Source: Muribaculum sp. (GTDB taxonomy: Bacteria; Bacteroidota; Bacteroidia; Bacteroidales; Muribaculaceae). From it: a stretch of DNA of 64,000 nt. Position 1 is the stretch's first letter, and every line of letters begins with the position of its first letter. The notes beneath the pieces were generated by a model. The model saw only the letters and a program-made list of their open reading frames with translations, was not told the origin of the DNA and ran no database searches. Below, piece by piece: positions 40,754 to 49,456 of the stretch. Position numbers and translations under genes: made by a program. The stretch spans positions 1 through 64,000 of the forward strand of contig VSOZ01000001.1 of assembly GCA_009775095.1 (NCBI GenBank), written 5' to 3'.

Positions 40754-42307
40754 TTATAGAGGTATGTTGCCGTGCTTTTTAGCCGGATTGGTGACTTTCT
40801 TGGTAGCAAGCTGCTGAAGAGCGCGTATCACGCGGAAACGTGTGTTGCGCGGCTCGATAACGTCATCGATGTAGCCATACTTGGCGGCATTGTACGGGTT
40901 GCAGAACAGCTTGTTGTATTCGGCCTCTTTCTCGGCAAGTACCTTTGCCGGATCTTCAGCTGCCTTAGCCTCACGAGCATAGAGCACTTCAACGGCACCC
41001 GCACCACCCATTACCGCGATTTCGGCAGTAGGCCATGCGTAGTTCATGTCGCCGCGGAGCTGCTTGCAGCTCATCACGATATGGCTTCCGCCGTAGCTCT
41101 TGCGGAGCGTAACCGTAACTTTGGGCACAGTGGCTTCGCCGTAAGCGTAAAGGAGCTTGGCTCCGTGAAGGATGACACCGTTGTATTCCTGACCGGTACC
41201 GGGGAGGAATCCGGGCACGTCTACAAGTGTCACCAGAGGTATGTTGAACGCATCGCAGAAGCGCACAAAGCGGGCACCCTTGCGTGAGGCGTTGCTGTCA
41301 AGCACACCGGCAAGATATTTGGGCTGATTGGCCACTATGCCTACCGACTGGCCGTTCATGCGGGCAAAGCCGACAATGATATTTTTAGCGTAGTCGCGCT
41401 GTATTTCGAGGAATTCTCCATTATCGACTATCGCACCGATTACCTCATACATGTCGTAAGGTTTGGTGGCGCTGTCAGGAATAATGTCGTTGAGCGAGTC
41501 TTCGAGACGGTCGATGGGGTCAGTACACTCTACCAACGGCGGCTCCTCGAGGTTGTTCTGAGGTATGTAGCTGAAGAGTTTGCGAATGATCTTCAAAGCC
41601 TCTTCACCGTCTTCAGCGGCAAAGTGAGCCACACCGCTCTTGCATGCATGTACCTGCGCTCCGCCGAGAGCTTCCTGAGTCACGTCCTCGCCCGTCACTG
41701 TCTTTACGACCTTAGGACCGGTAAGGAACATGTAAGATATGCCCTTGGTCATGATAGTGAAGTCAGTAAGTGCCGGAGAGTATACCGCACCGCCGGCACA
41801 CGGACCGAGGATACCCGATATCTGGGGTATGACACCCGATGCCATAATGTTGCGTTGGAATATTTCGGCATAACCGGCAAGCGCGTTGATGCCTTCCTGA
41901 ATACGTGCGCCGCCCGAGTCGTTAAGACCGATAACGGGTGCGCCCATCTTCATGGCCATATCCATGACCTTGCATATCTTGAGGGCCATTGTTTCGGACA
42001 ACGAACCGCCAAATACCGTAAAGTCCTGTGCAAATACATATACCAGACGGCCCTCGATAGTACCGTAGCCAGTAACCACACCGTCGCCGAGATAGCTCTT
42101 CTTCTCCTGACCGAAGTTTGTGCAACGATGGCGCACAAACATGTCGAGCTCCTCGAAAGAACCTTCGTCGAGAAGCTGCGCTATACGTTCGCGTGCTGTA
42201 TATTTGCCTTTGTCGTGTTGTTTCTGTATGGCCTTTTCGCCACCTCCTAAACGAGCTTCCTCGCGCAGGGCGATAAGCTCTTGTACTTTTTCAAGCTGAG
42301 TGCTCAT
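40754..42307 (-). CDS. mmdA: Methylmalonyl-CoA decarboxylase carboxyltransferase subunit
   Basis: A 517-residue acyl-CoA carboxyltransferase of the propionyl-CoA carboxylase beta type: N-terminal crotonase-like domain with GYGTIEGRLVYVFAQDFTVFGGSLSE and NDSGGARIQEGINAL, and C-terminal domain with FVRFCDAFNIPLVTLVDVPGFLPGTGQE and KSYGGSHIVMSCKQL. It moves the carboxyl group of (S)-methylmalonyl-CoA to biotin, giving propionyl-CoA, in the succinate-to-propionate pathway. Operon order (epimerase first) supports decarboxylase over carboxylase. Confidence 0.93.
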   Translation of the reverse strand: MSTQLEKVQELIALREEARLGGGEKAIQKQHDKGKYTARERIAQLLDEGSFEELDMFVRHRCTNFGQEKKSYLGDGVVTGYGTIEGRLVYVFAQDFTVFGGSLSETMALKICKVMDMAMKMGAPVIGLNDSGGARIQEGINALAGYAEIFQRNIMASGVIPQISGILGPCAGGAVYSPALTDFTIMTKGISYMFLTGPKVVKTVTGEDVTQEALGGAQVHACKSGVAHFAAEDGEEALKIIRKLFSYIPQNNLEEPPLVECTDPIDRLEDSLNDIIPDSATKPYDMYEVIGAIVDNGEFLEIQRDYAKNIIVGFARMNGQSVGIVANQPKYLAGVLDSNASRKGARFVRFCDAFNIPLVTLVDVPGFLPGTGQEYNGVILHGAKLLYAYGEATVPKVTVTLRKSYGGSHIVMSCKQLRGDMNYAWPTAEIAVMGGAGAVEVLYAREAKAAEDPAKVLAEKEAEYNKLFCNPYNAAKYGYIDDVIEPRNTRFRVIRALQQLATKKVTNPAKKHGNIPL

Positions 42308-42344
42308 GTCTTATTGTTTTGTTAATAAACAAGGGAGTCGGTTA

Positions 42345-42764
42345 TCATTTGTTGGGGTCCTCGCAGAGCTCTATCAGCGCACCGCAAGTCGATTTGGGAT
42401 GAAGGAAAGCGATGTTAAGACCTTCGGCACCTTTGCGCGGAGCCTTATCGATAAGGCGGCATCCTTTTTCTTCAGCTTCGGCAAGAGCGTTGGCAACGCC
42501 GTCTTCCATAGCGAAAGCGATGTGCTGTATGCCACCGCGTCCGCCGTTGTTGGCTATGAATTTAGATATTGCGCTGTCATCCGATGTACCTTCAAGAAGC
42601 TCGATCTTGGTCTGGCCCACCTTAAAAAATGCCGTACGTACTTTCTGGTCGGCCACCTCCTCGATGGCAAAGCATTTAAGGCCCAAGATTTTCTCGTAAA
42701 AAGGTATTGCCTCGTCCAGAGAGGGGACGGCTATACCCACGTGTTCAATGTGAGAAATGTTCAT
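42345..42764 (-). CDS. mce: Methylmalonyl-CoA epimerase
   Basis: A 139-residue VOC-fold enzyme. Metal ligands: His in ISHIEHVGIAV, Glu in IELLEGTSDDS, His in GGIQHIAFAMED and Glu in CGALIELCED. It interconverts (R)- and (S)-methylmalonyl-CoA between methylmalonyl-CoA mutase and the decarboxylase. First gene of the operon, 37 bases before mmdA. Confidence 0.95.
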   Translation of the reverse strand: MNISHIEHVGIAVPSLDEAIPFYEKILGLKCFAIEEVADQKVRTAFFKVGQTKIELLEGTSDDSAISKFIANNGGRGGIQHIAFAMEDGVANALAEAEEKGCRLIDKAPRKGAEGLNIAFLHPKSTCGALIELCEDPNK

Positions 42765-42920
42765 TGTATTAATTTTTTAATTATGGTTGAATAATGTTAT
42801 TAATTTCCGGTTAAAAATCGGCCTTAACTCATGAGTAAAGACCGATTCACATTAATCGACGTTGCAAATTTAGCAATTATTGTTGAACTACCTAATGACA
42901 TATATATAATAATTAATGTA

Positions 42921-42972
42921 TGACACGTGAATTTTTGTCAGAAAAGTGAAAAAGTGTCAGTAAACGTGTCAG
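42921..42972. promoter_or_regulatory. TGTCAG repeat cluster between mce and dnaK
   Basis: In the 370-base gap between divergent genes, TGTCAG occurs at 42936-42941, 42955-42960 and 42967-42972, and TGACACG (42921-42927) is the reverse complement of CGTGTCA at 42965-42971. No CIRCE element is present. The cluster is a candidate operator for the heat-shock gene or for mce. Confidence 0.4.
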
Positions 42973-43137
42973 TACTCGCAAAAGCGCTAAAACAGTGTAG
43001 ATTATATATTTAGTAGCATGTACAACCTTTTTGGCATATGATTTGTTTTTTCTATGAACGTCTAAGTCCTTACAGGGACATAAAGACACATTGAAAATTA
43101 ACGAATCAACATAACCAAAAATAAAAACTTGAACATT

Positions 43138-45054
43138 ATGGGAAAAATTATCGGTATTGACTTGGGAACTACCAACTCATGCGTTTCCGTACTTGAGGGC
43201 AACGATCCTGTCGTTATACCTAACAGCGAAGGTCGCAATACAACCCCGTCTATCGTGGCATTTATAGCCGGTGGAGAGCGTAAGGTCGGAGACCCCGCCA
43301 AACGTCAGGCAATCACCAACCCGGAAGGCACCATCTACTCTATCAAGCGCTTCATGGGTGAGAAATATGATGAAGTGGCCGACGAGGTCAAGAGAGTACC
43401 TTACGAAGTAGGCAAAGCCGACAACGGCACGGTGCGCGTGCTCGTAGACGGTCGCGAATATACTCCTCAGGAAATCTCGGCCATGATTCTTCAGAAGATG
43501 AAGAAAACTGCAGAAGATTATCTCGGTCAGTCGGTTGACGAAGCCGTCATAACCGTACCTGCATACTTTAACGACTCGCAGCGTCAGGCCACCAAAGAAG
43601 CCGGCGAAATAGCAGGCCTTAAAGTGCGCCGTATCGTAAACGAACCTACCGCAGCCGCACTTGCATACGGCCTTGACAAGAGCAACAAGGACCAGAAGAT
43701 AGCCGTGTTTGACCTCGGTGGCGGTACATTTGATATCTCCATCCTCGAACTTGGCGACGGTGTATTTGAAGTTAAATCGACCAACGGTGACACCCACCTC
43801 GGCGGCGATGATTTCGACCATGTAATCATCGACTGGCTTGCCGATGACTTCCAGCAGGAATACAACGTCGACCTCCGCAAGGACTCCATGGCACTGCAGC
43901 GTCTTAAAGAGGCTGCTGAAAAAGCCAAAATCGAACTTTCAAGCTCTACCACAACCGAGATCAACCTGCCGTACATAATGCCGGTTGACGGTGTGCCCCG
44001 CCACTTGGTAAAGACACTTACCCGTGCAAAGTTTGAACAACTCGCCGACAAGCTCATTCAGGCTACTATCAAGCCCTGCGAGCAGGCTCTTAAGGATGCA
44101 GGTCTCACGGCATCCGACATCGACGAGGTTATCCTCGTGGGCGGTTCGACCCGTATACCCGCCATTCAGGAGATCGTCAAGAAGTTCTTCGGCAAGGCTC
44201 CGTCAAAGGGCGTCAACCCCGACGAAGTGGTAGCTGTAGGTGCCGCTATTCAGGGCGGTGTGCTCTCGGGCGATGTTAAAGACGTGCTTCTGCTTGACGT
44301 AGTGCCCCTGTCGGTCGGCATAGAGACTCTCGGCGGCGTAATGACCAAGCTTATCGAGGCCAACACCACCATACCTACCCGCAAGAGCGAAGTATTCTCA
44401 ACCGCAGCCGATAACCAGCCTTCGGTTGAAATCCATGTACTTCAGGGCGAACGTCCTCTTGCCAAGGATGACAAGACCCTCGGTAAATTCCACTTGGACG
44501 GCATAGCCCCGGCTCCCCGTGGCATACCTCAGATCGAAGTGACATTCGAGATCGACGCCAACGGTATACTTAATGTTTCGGCCAAGGATAAAGCCACAGG
44601 CAAGGAGCAGAGCATACGTATCGAGGCTTCATCAGGTCTTACCGACGCCGAAATCAAGCGTATGAAAGACGAAGCCGCCGCCAACGCAGCTGCCGACGAA
44701 GCTGAAAAGCAGCGTATCGACAAGCTCAACCAAGCCGACACCGTCATCTTCCAGACCAAGAAGCAGCTCGAAGAACTCGGCGCCGCTATACCCGCTGACA
44801 AGAAAGCAACCATCGAAGCCGCTCTCAAACGCTTGGAAGATGCTCACAAGGCACAGGATGTCGCAGCCATCGAACCGGCTATCAACGACATCCAGAAAGC
44901 TTTCGGCGAAGCACAGCAGGACATCCTCAACGCCCAGCAACAGGCTCAGGCCGGCGCACAACCGGGCGCAGGCGCTCCTAACCCCGGAGCAGGTGCACCC
45001 CACGCAGGCGGCGACGACCATGTAACCGACGTCGACTTCGAGGAAGTGAAGTAA
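43138..45054 (+). CDS. dnaK: Chaperone DnaK (Hsp70)
   Basis: About 638 residues from the ATG at 43138, which gives the conserved start MGKIIGIDLGTTNS. Nucleotide-binding domain: IGIDLGTTNSCV, IAVFDLGGGTFDIS, EVILVGGSTRIP. Substrate domain with LLLDVVPLSVGIETLGGVMT and the lid, then a Gly/Ala/Pro/Gln-rich tail ending in DVDFEEVK (EEVK acts like the EEVD-type end that contacts partners). It is monocistronic here: dnaJ and grpE are not adjacent. Confidence 0.97.
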   Translation: MGKIIGIDLGTTNSCVSVLEGNDPVVIPNSEGRNTTPSIVAFIAGGERKVGDPAKRQAITNPEGTIYSIKRFMGEKYDEVADEVKRVPYEVGKADNGTVRVLVDGREYTPQEISAMILQKMKKTAEDYLGQSVDEAVITVPAYFNDSQRQATKEAGEIAGLKVRRIVNEPTAAALAYGLDKSNKDQKIAVFDLGGGTFDISILELGDGVFEVKSTNGDTHLGGDDFDHVIIDWLADDFQQEYNVDLRKDSMALQRLKEAAEKAKIELSSSTTTEINLPYIMPVDGVPRHLVKTLTRAKFEQLADKLIQATIKPCEQALKDAGLTASDIDEVILVGGSTRIPAIQEIVKKFFGKAPSKGVNPDEVVAVGAAIQGGVLSGDVKDVLLLDVVPLSVGIETLGGVMTKLIEANTTIPTRKSEVFSTAADNQPSVEIHVLQGERPLAKDDKTLGKFHLDGIAPAPRGIPQIEVTFEIDANGILNVSAKDKATGKEQSIRIEASSGLTDAEIKRMKDEAAANAAADEAEKQRIDKLNQADTVIFQTKKQLEELGAAIPADKKATIEAALKRLEDAHKAQDVAAIEPAINDIQKAFGEAQQDILNAQQQAQAGAQPGAGAPNPGAGAPHAGGDDHVTDVDFEEVK

Positions 45055-45076
45055 ACCACCCAACCAACGATAAAGT

Positions 45077-45117
45077 ATCGGGGACGCAACTGTCAGTATT
45101 GCATCCCCGATTTTTTA
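45077..45117 (+). terminator. Terminator of dnaK
   Basis: ATCGGGGACGCAA pairs with TTGCATCCCCGAT (one mismatch) around a nine-base loop, then TTTTTTATTTT. It starts 23 bases past the dnaK stop codon. Confidence 0.92.
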
Positions 45118-45320
45118 TTTTGTTTTAAATCGGGTATGCTACATCCTTTTAAGGTCTCTGATATTGAAAAGCTCATATCCGGCATCTCGCAAACAACCGG
45201 TTCATACAAAACAGGCAGTCCATATGAGCACATAACGCACTACATCTGACAGCATTGGACAGGCATTTGAAAAATTTTTGACTCCACAGAAAATTTTTTC
45301 GCATTTTTTTCACAAATATA

Positions 45321-45351
45321 TTGTTTACTCCAAAAATAAGCATTACCTTTG
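45321..45351 (+). promoter_or_regulatory. Promoter of the CAU tRNA
   Basis: TTG (45321-45323), exactly 20 bases, then TACCTTTG (45344-45351), 13 bases before the tRNA. The same -7 box, spacing and TTG are used by tRNA-Asp at 9.55 kb. Confidence 0.78.
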
Positions 45352-45364
45352 CACTCACAAAGAC

Positions 45365-45438
45365 GGTCCCATAGCTCAGTTGGTTAGAGCACCTGACTCA
45401 TAATCAGGGAGTCCTAGGTTCAAGCCCTAGTGGGACCA
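45365..45438 (+). tRNA. tRNA with CAU anticodon (Met or lysidine-type Ile2)
   Basis: A 74-base cloverleaf: acceptor GGTCCCA/TGGGACC with discriminator A, D-arm GCTC...GAGC, anticodon stem CCTGA/TCAGG with loop CTCATAA (anticodon CAT), T-arm CTAGG-TTCAAGC-CCTAG. It lacks initiator features, so it is elongator Met or Ile2, in which lysidine at the wobble position reads AUA. C4-G69 and C5-G68 in the acceptor stem are TilS recognition pairs in E. coli and favour Ile2, but this is not decisive. CCA is not encoded. Confidence 0.95.
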
Positions 45439-45454
45439 CTACCTAAGCAATTAA

Positions 45455-45497
45455 AAATCGAGCGTTTAGATGCAAATCTGACCGCTCGATTTCTTTT
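45455..45497 (+). terminator. Terminator after the CAU tRNA
   Basis: AAATCGAGCG pairs perfectly with CGCTCGATTT around an 18-base loop, then CTTTT. It lies 16 bases past the tRNA. The next ~110 bases contain TTGCACACAATTTGCACACA-like repeats reminiscent of integrase-adjacent att DNA, but no gene. Confidence 0.82.
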
Positions 45498-45644
45498 AGC
45501 CCGAACTCCTTGCACACAATTTGCACACACCTCCACTATATGGCCGTCCGGGACGCGAACGGACGCCGTGATACCGGCGCTTAGTAAACGCACCAATATC
45601 GCCACCGTTTAATTTCAATATATTCTATATCCTTGTTAAATTTA

Positions 45645-48600
45645 TTATCGCTTTACTTTAAACACATAAGAACCGGACAACAGAGTAGCATTGAGACTAC
45701 CATCGGCAACCGAAACAGCACTTAAGCCGTCAATAGGGCTGTTCAATGAAGTGCCGTTCTCGGTAACGTCATCGATCGACTGAGCCGGAAGCGTTAGTTT
45801 GGCCGATGTATTGGCCGGAACGGTAAAACGATATATCACTCCATCGTCGCAAATTTCCCATCCACTATATATTGATCCATACATCGAGTCGTAATGACCG
45901 TTGGCATATGTCATCATACCAGTAGGATCAATATGTGGCTTCAATAAGAAACGACTGAATGCCGGTGCACTCTCATCACGCATAATGCCCAAAGAGCGGC
46001 TGCACATCCATTCCCCAACGGCACCGAACGAATAATGGTTAAACGAATTCATGCCATTGTTGCCGCCGAACCCATCGGTATGCGTATAAGAATTCAGGCG
46101 TTCCCATATCGTTGTAGCCCCCTGTTTTACAGAATAAAGCCACGACGGGTAATGGACGGAGTGCAAGAGCCGATAGGCAGTATCGCTAAATCCGTTATCG
46201 GTCAGCGCATCGGTTATCCATGCAGTGCCGATAAAACCGGTTAGCAACGAATAAGGGCGCCATGTCGATCCAAAACGTACAGTATCGGAGCGTTCGATAC
46301 TACCTATAAGATTGGATCTGACTGATTTTACGTGATTCGAATTTGGTATATCGAAAGCAAGCGGCAGAACGTAAGATGTTTGTGTGTCAATATTTTTTCC
46401 AGCCATTTCCGGTATAAATTTTGAATAAACAGTTTTACCGGTATGACGATCCAAATATATGTTATTGAAAAAATGCCGTCTTTCTCCGGCGAGAGCTCTG
46501 TATTTCACCGCATCGTCATTCATTCCCGCTACAGCAGCCATCTTGGACATAAGGTCGAGATCATGGATATAGTAAGCCTCCCAGAGAAGCGACTTGTCAT
46601 TGGCTTCATCCTCCGGCCCCAGCCAGTCGGCGAGATCTCCCCACTGACGGTTTTGTACAATCAGGCCTGTTTCAGGCTCCATGGTATTAGCGGCGATGTA
46701 CTCGATATAACGCTTCATTGCCGGATAATGCTTTACCACCAATGCAGTGTCGGCATAATGACAATAAACTTCCCATGGGACTGTAATTCCGGCACTCCCC
46801 CACAGGATGCCACCGAAACCACCTCCCACGGGAGCTATATGCGGAAACATGCCGTCTGATGTCTGAACATCACGCATGGCTGTCATATAATTGTCCAGAA
46901 ATTTGTCTGCTTTTGTCATATACACTGCAGTCGGCGAGAATACGGATATGTCACCGGCCCATCCCATACGTTCATTACGCTGAGGGCAATCGGTAGGTAT
47001 TGACATAAAGTTAGCGCGAGATGACCATACGATATTGCGCCACAATCTGTTTATGTCGGCAGACGATGTCACATAATCAGCCGTTATAGCATGCATTGAG
47101 CTAAGTACTATGCCTTTGACGCAATCCAGTGATAACGCGTGGTCAAGACCGCTTATCTCGATATAGCGATAACCGTGATAAGTACCTCGAGGAGCGAAAC
47201 GCTCTTTTCCTCCCCGGGCTATATATATGTCGCGGTTCATTGCAGCCCGTATATTCTCAACCATCAAATGGTTACGCCGGTCTTTGTACTCCGGAAGATC
47301 GGGATACGTCATCTCGGCAAAGCGCATTGTTACCGCCGTACCCCGAGGCAATCCGTCGAAATCAATCTCAGGTATACCGGCAAAGTTCTGCCCCATATCA
47401 TATACCCATACTCCCGGTGATACCTCTTCGACAGCTACAGCCTTGAGTCGATCGACCTCCAATACTTCTGTTCCACCGCAAGCAGTAAGTTTTAATTGTG
47501 AAAAGTCATCAATGCGAGGCATTTCACGATTTCCACATGTTGCGACAGTATATTTCGTGTCCACCTCTGCCGCCTCGTGCCATGTGCTATCATCATATTT
47601 AGCTGTGGCCCACCCGTCAAAATCCGTCTCACGGCCGGCATCATATATCTCTCCTTGGAAAAAGCTCGAGTATCTGAGCGGTCCATCAGTACATACGCGC
47701 CATGTATCGGGCGCTGATACGACAGTCTGCTCCGTACCGTCTGTGTAGGTTATTTTTATTTTACCTAAAAACGACTGTCTGTCACCGAAAACATTCCAAT
47801 TCTCGCCCATGAACGTCGAGCCGCCGCTCCACCAACCTTCGTACAACTGAACCCCTATGGCATTAGCGCCCTTATCAAGTAATTCTGTAATGTCGTACAC
47901 CTGATACAGCTGAGTCTTGTTATATTGTGTAGACCCGGGACTGAAATATGATGAGTTTATACGGCTACCGTTTATATATAAGTCATATATGCCCCGCGCT
48001 GTAGCATAAACACGAGCCTTGGCTATTGGTTTGTCGGAAATCTCAAATGTGTGACGCAGCATTGGCATACCGCGTTGTGGCAAGTGTCGGAATAGCATAC
48101 AGCCGTCCTTGCCTCCCGATACTTTGACCGCAGGCAACGAGACTATTGAGTTGGAAGGGCTCCTGAAATGTGATAAAATGACGTCGGAGAATTGAGCCTT
48201 GCCATTGACAGGCAAACAATAGCCAATATCGCCCACGACCGGATAAGCAATATAGTCGCCACCTCCGCCATGTGGATTAAGTACAAAGGTATCTAAAGTA
48301 TCGGCATCGACAGATATTGTGGTTATGCCCAAGTTGGACGCCACCCTTATTTCATGCGGCTTCTCGCTATTCTTTCGTGTAACGGAAGGAATAACAAAGC
48401 TCTTTAGCGCCAAGCTCTCTCGGTCATCAGGGTGATAGCCGACTCTATATATGTTAAGACGGGCATGGTTGCCCGAATCAAGCGGTGTCACGTCAAATTC
48501 AAGTTTTATATATGCAGAGTCACGTCCGGCATGAAGGCCATATTCGTTAAACTCAGATTTCATAAGCCGTTCGTCATTAGCTCCGTATATAAACGAAGCC

Positions 48601-49121
48601 TTTTTCGTATTGCCTAACAATTGTACAGAATAGCTCAAGCGAAATACCGGCAGATAATGTGCGTATAAAACCATATCGTCACCATTTCCGCCTATCCAAC
48701 GGGCATTATCCCAATTGGCATAAGCCCCCTGACAGTCAATAGCCAGTCCGGTCTCGAAAAAAGACGAAGCCGTGTCTCTTGTGCCGCACTCGTCTACTGT
48801 CTCTACCCGCCACGAATAGCGAGTAGCGGGCATCAATTGCGCTCCACGGTACGTAATACCTACTGACTTTGGAGAGCTTATATCACCGGTATCCCATACT
48901 GTCATACCATTTTCATCGTCCACGACTATACGATAAGACTTTTGCATCTGTCCTCGTCGCGAGTGATCATGCTTCATTTTCCATCCGAATCTCGGATTGG
49001 GCTCATCTATACCTACAGGCTCCGATTGATATTCGACAGTAAGCTCAATCGGACAAGCCGACACAAATATAGCCGGGCACAATGCCACGGCACAAAATAA
49101 CGATGTGATAAAACGGTTCAT
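45645..49121 (-). CDS. Secreted alpha-L-rhamnosidase, GH78 family
   Basis: About 1158 residues from the ATG ending at 49121, which gives the signal peptide MNRFITSLFCAVALCPAIFVSA. An N-terminal Ig-like domain (LTVEYQSEPVGIDEPNPRFGWKM) precedes carbohydrate-binding beta domains, including a long insertion at about 160-370. The (alpha/alpha)6 catalytic domain starts near DCPQRNERMGWAGDISVF, the GH78 signature with the general acid region, and includes GATTIWERLNSY. A C-terminal beta domain ends with GSYVFKVKR. It releases rhamnose from plant or microbial glycans in the periplasm or outside. No susC/susD pair is adjacent, so it is not in a recognisable utilisation locus. Confidence 0.92.
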   Translation of the reverse strand: MNRFITSLFCAVALCPAIFVSACPIELTVEYQSEPVGIDEPNPRFGWKMKHDHSRRGQMQKSYRIVVDDENGMTVWDTGDISSPKSVGITYRGAQLMPATRYSWRVETVDECGTRDTASSFFETGLAIDCQGAYANWDNARWIGGNGDDMVLYAHYLPVFRLSYSVQLLGNTKKASFIYGANDERLMKSEFNEYGLHAGRDSAYIKLEFDVTPLDSGNHARLNIYRVGYHPDDRESLALKSFVIPSVTRKNSEKPHEIRVASNLGITTISVDADTLDTFVLNPHGGGGDYIAYPVVGDIGYCLPVNGKAQFSDVILSHFRSPSNSIVSLPAVKVSGGKDGCMLFRHLPQRGMPMLRHTFEISDKPIAKARVYATARGIYDLYINGSRINSSYFSPGSTQYNKTQLYQVYDITELLDKGANAIGVQLYEGWWSGGSTFMGENWNVFGDRQSFLGKIKITYTDGTEQTVVSAPDTWRVCTDGPLRYSSFFQGEIYDAGRETDFDGWATAKYDDSTWHEAAEVDTKYTVATCGNREMPRIDDFSQLKLTACGGTEVLEVDRLKAVAVEEVSPGVWVYDMGQNFAGIPEIDFDGLPRGTAVTMRFAEMTYPDLPEYKDRRNHLMVENIRAAMNRDIYIARGGKERFAPRGTYHGYRYIEISGLDHALSLDCVKGIVLSSMHAITADYVTSSADINRLWRNIVWSSRANFMSIPTDCPQRNERMGWAGDISVFSPTAVYMTKADKFLDNYMTAMRDVQTSDGMFPHIAPVGGGFGGILWGSAGITVPWEVYCHYADTALVVKHYPAMKRYIEYIAANTMEPETGLIVQNRQWGDLADWLGPEDEANDKSLLWEAYYIHDLDLMSKMAAVAGMNDDAVKYRALAGERRHFFNNIYLDRHTGKTVYSKFIPEMAGKNIDTQTSYVLPLAFDIPNSNHVKSVRSNLIGSIERSDTVRFGSTWRPYSLLTGFIGTAWITDALTDNGFSDTAYRLLHSVHYPSWLYSVKQGATTIWERLNSYTHTDGFGGNNGMNSFNHYSFGAVGEWMCSRSLGIMRDESAPAFSRFLLKPHIDPTGMMTYANGHYDSMYGSIYSGWEICDDGVIYRFTVPANTSAKLTLPAQSIDDVTENGTSLNSPIDGLSAVSVADGSLNATLLSGSYVFKVKR

Positions 49122-49419
49122 TGCGATTTCATGACAAAACAATAATAGGTCTAAAGTTACCAAGAACTCCTATTACGGCCAAGTTTTTATTACTGAATTT
49201 TATTCTGAAGCTAATTTAGAAGGTGTTTAAAATTTACCAGATTTACACATCATATGCACAGAATGAAAATAACATCCAATAAAGTGATAATATATATGTT
49301 GTAAATCAGTATTTTATAAACGTCTTTTTATTTTCGGTTGTTTTCAGAACTTTCAGTAGATTGGTTCTTATTTGGTGCAATTTTGTTTCTCATTTGTTTC
49401 TCAAATTCGATACTTATCC

Positions 49420-49429
49420 GTATATTTGC
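49420..49429 (+). promoter_or_regulatory. GTATATTTGC: promoter -7 box and CTnDOT-type att match
   Basis: The ten bases match GTAnnTTTGC, the core of CTnDOT target and attachment sites, and at the same time contain TATATTTG, a -7 box 28 bases before the integrase ATG. The 300 bases from 49122 to 49419 hold no gene and only AT-rich sequence. Since such cores resemble promoters anyway, the match alone does not prove attL. Confidence 0.4.
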
Positions 49430-49456
49430 AGTAGAAAAAATGAGAAAGGAATCCCT

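Noticed and set aside
45430..45612. Frames of about 60 codons after the CAU tRNA
   Set aside because: They include the tRNA end and its terminator; no start context or domain.
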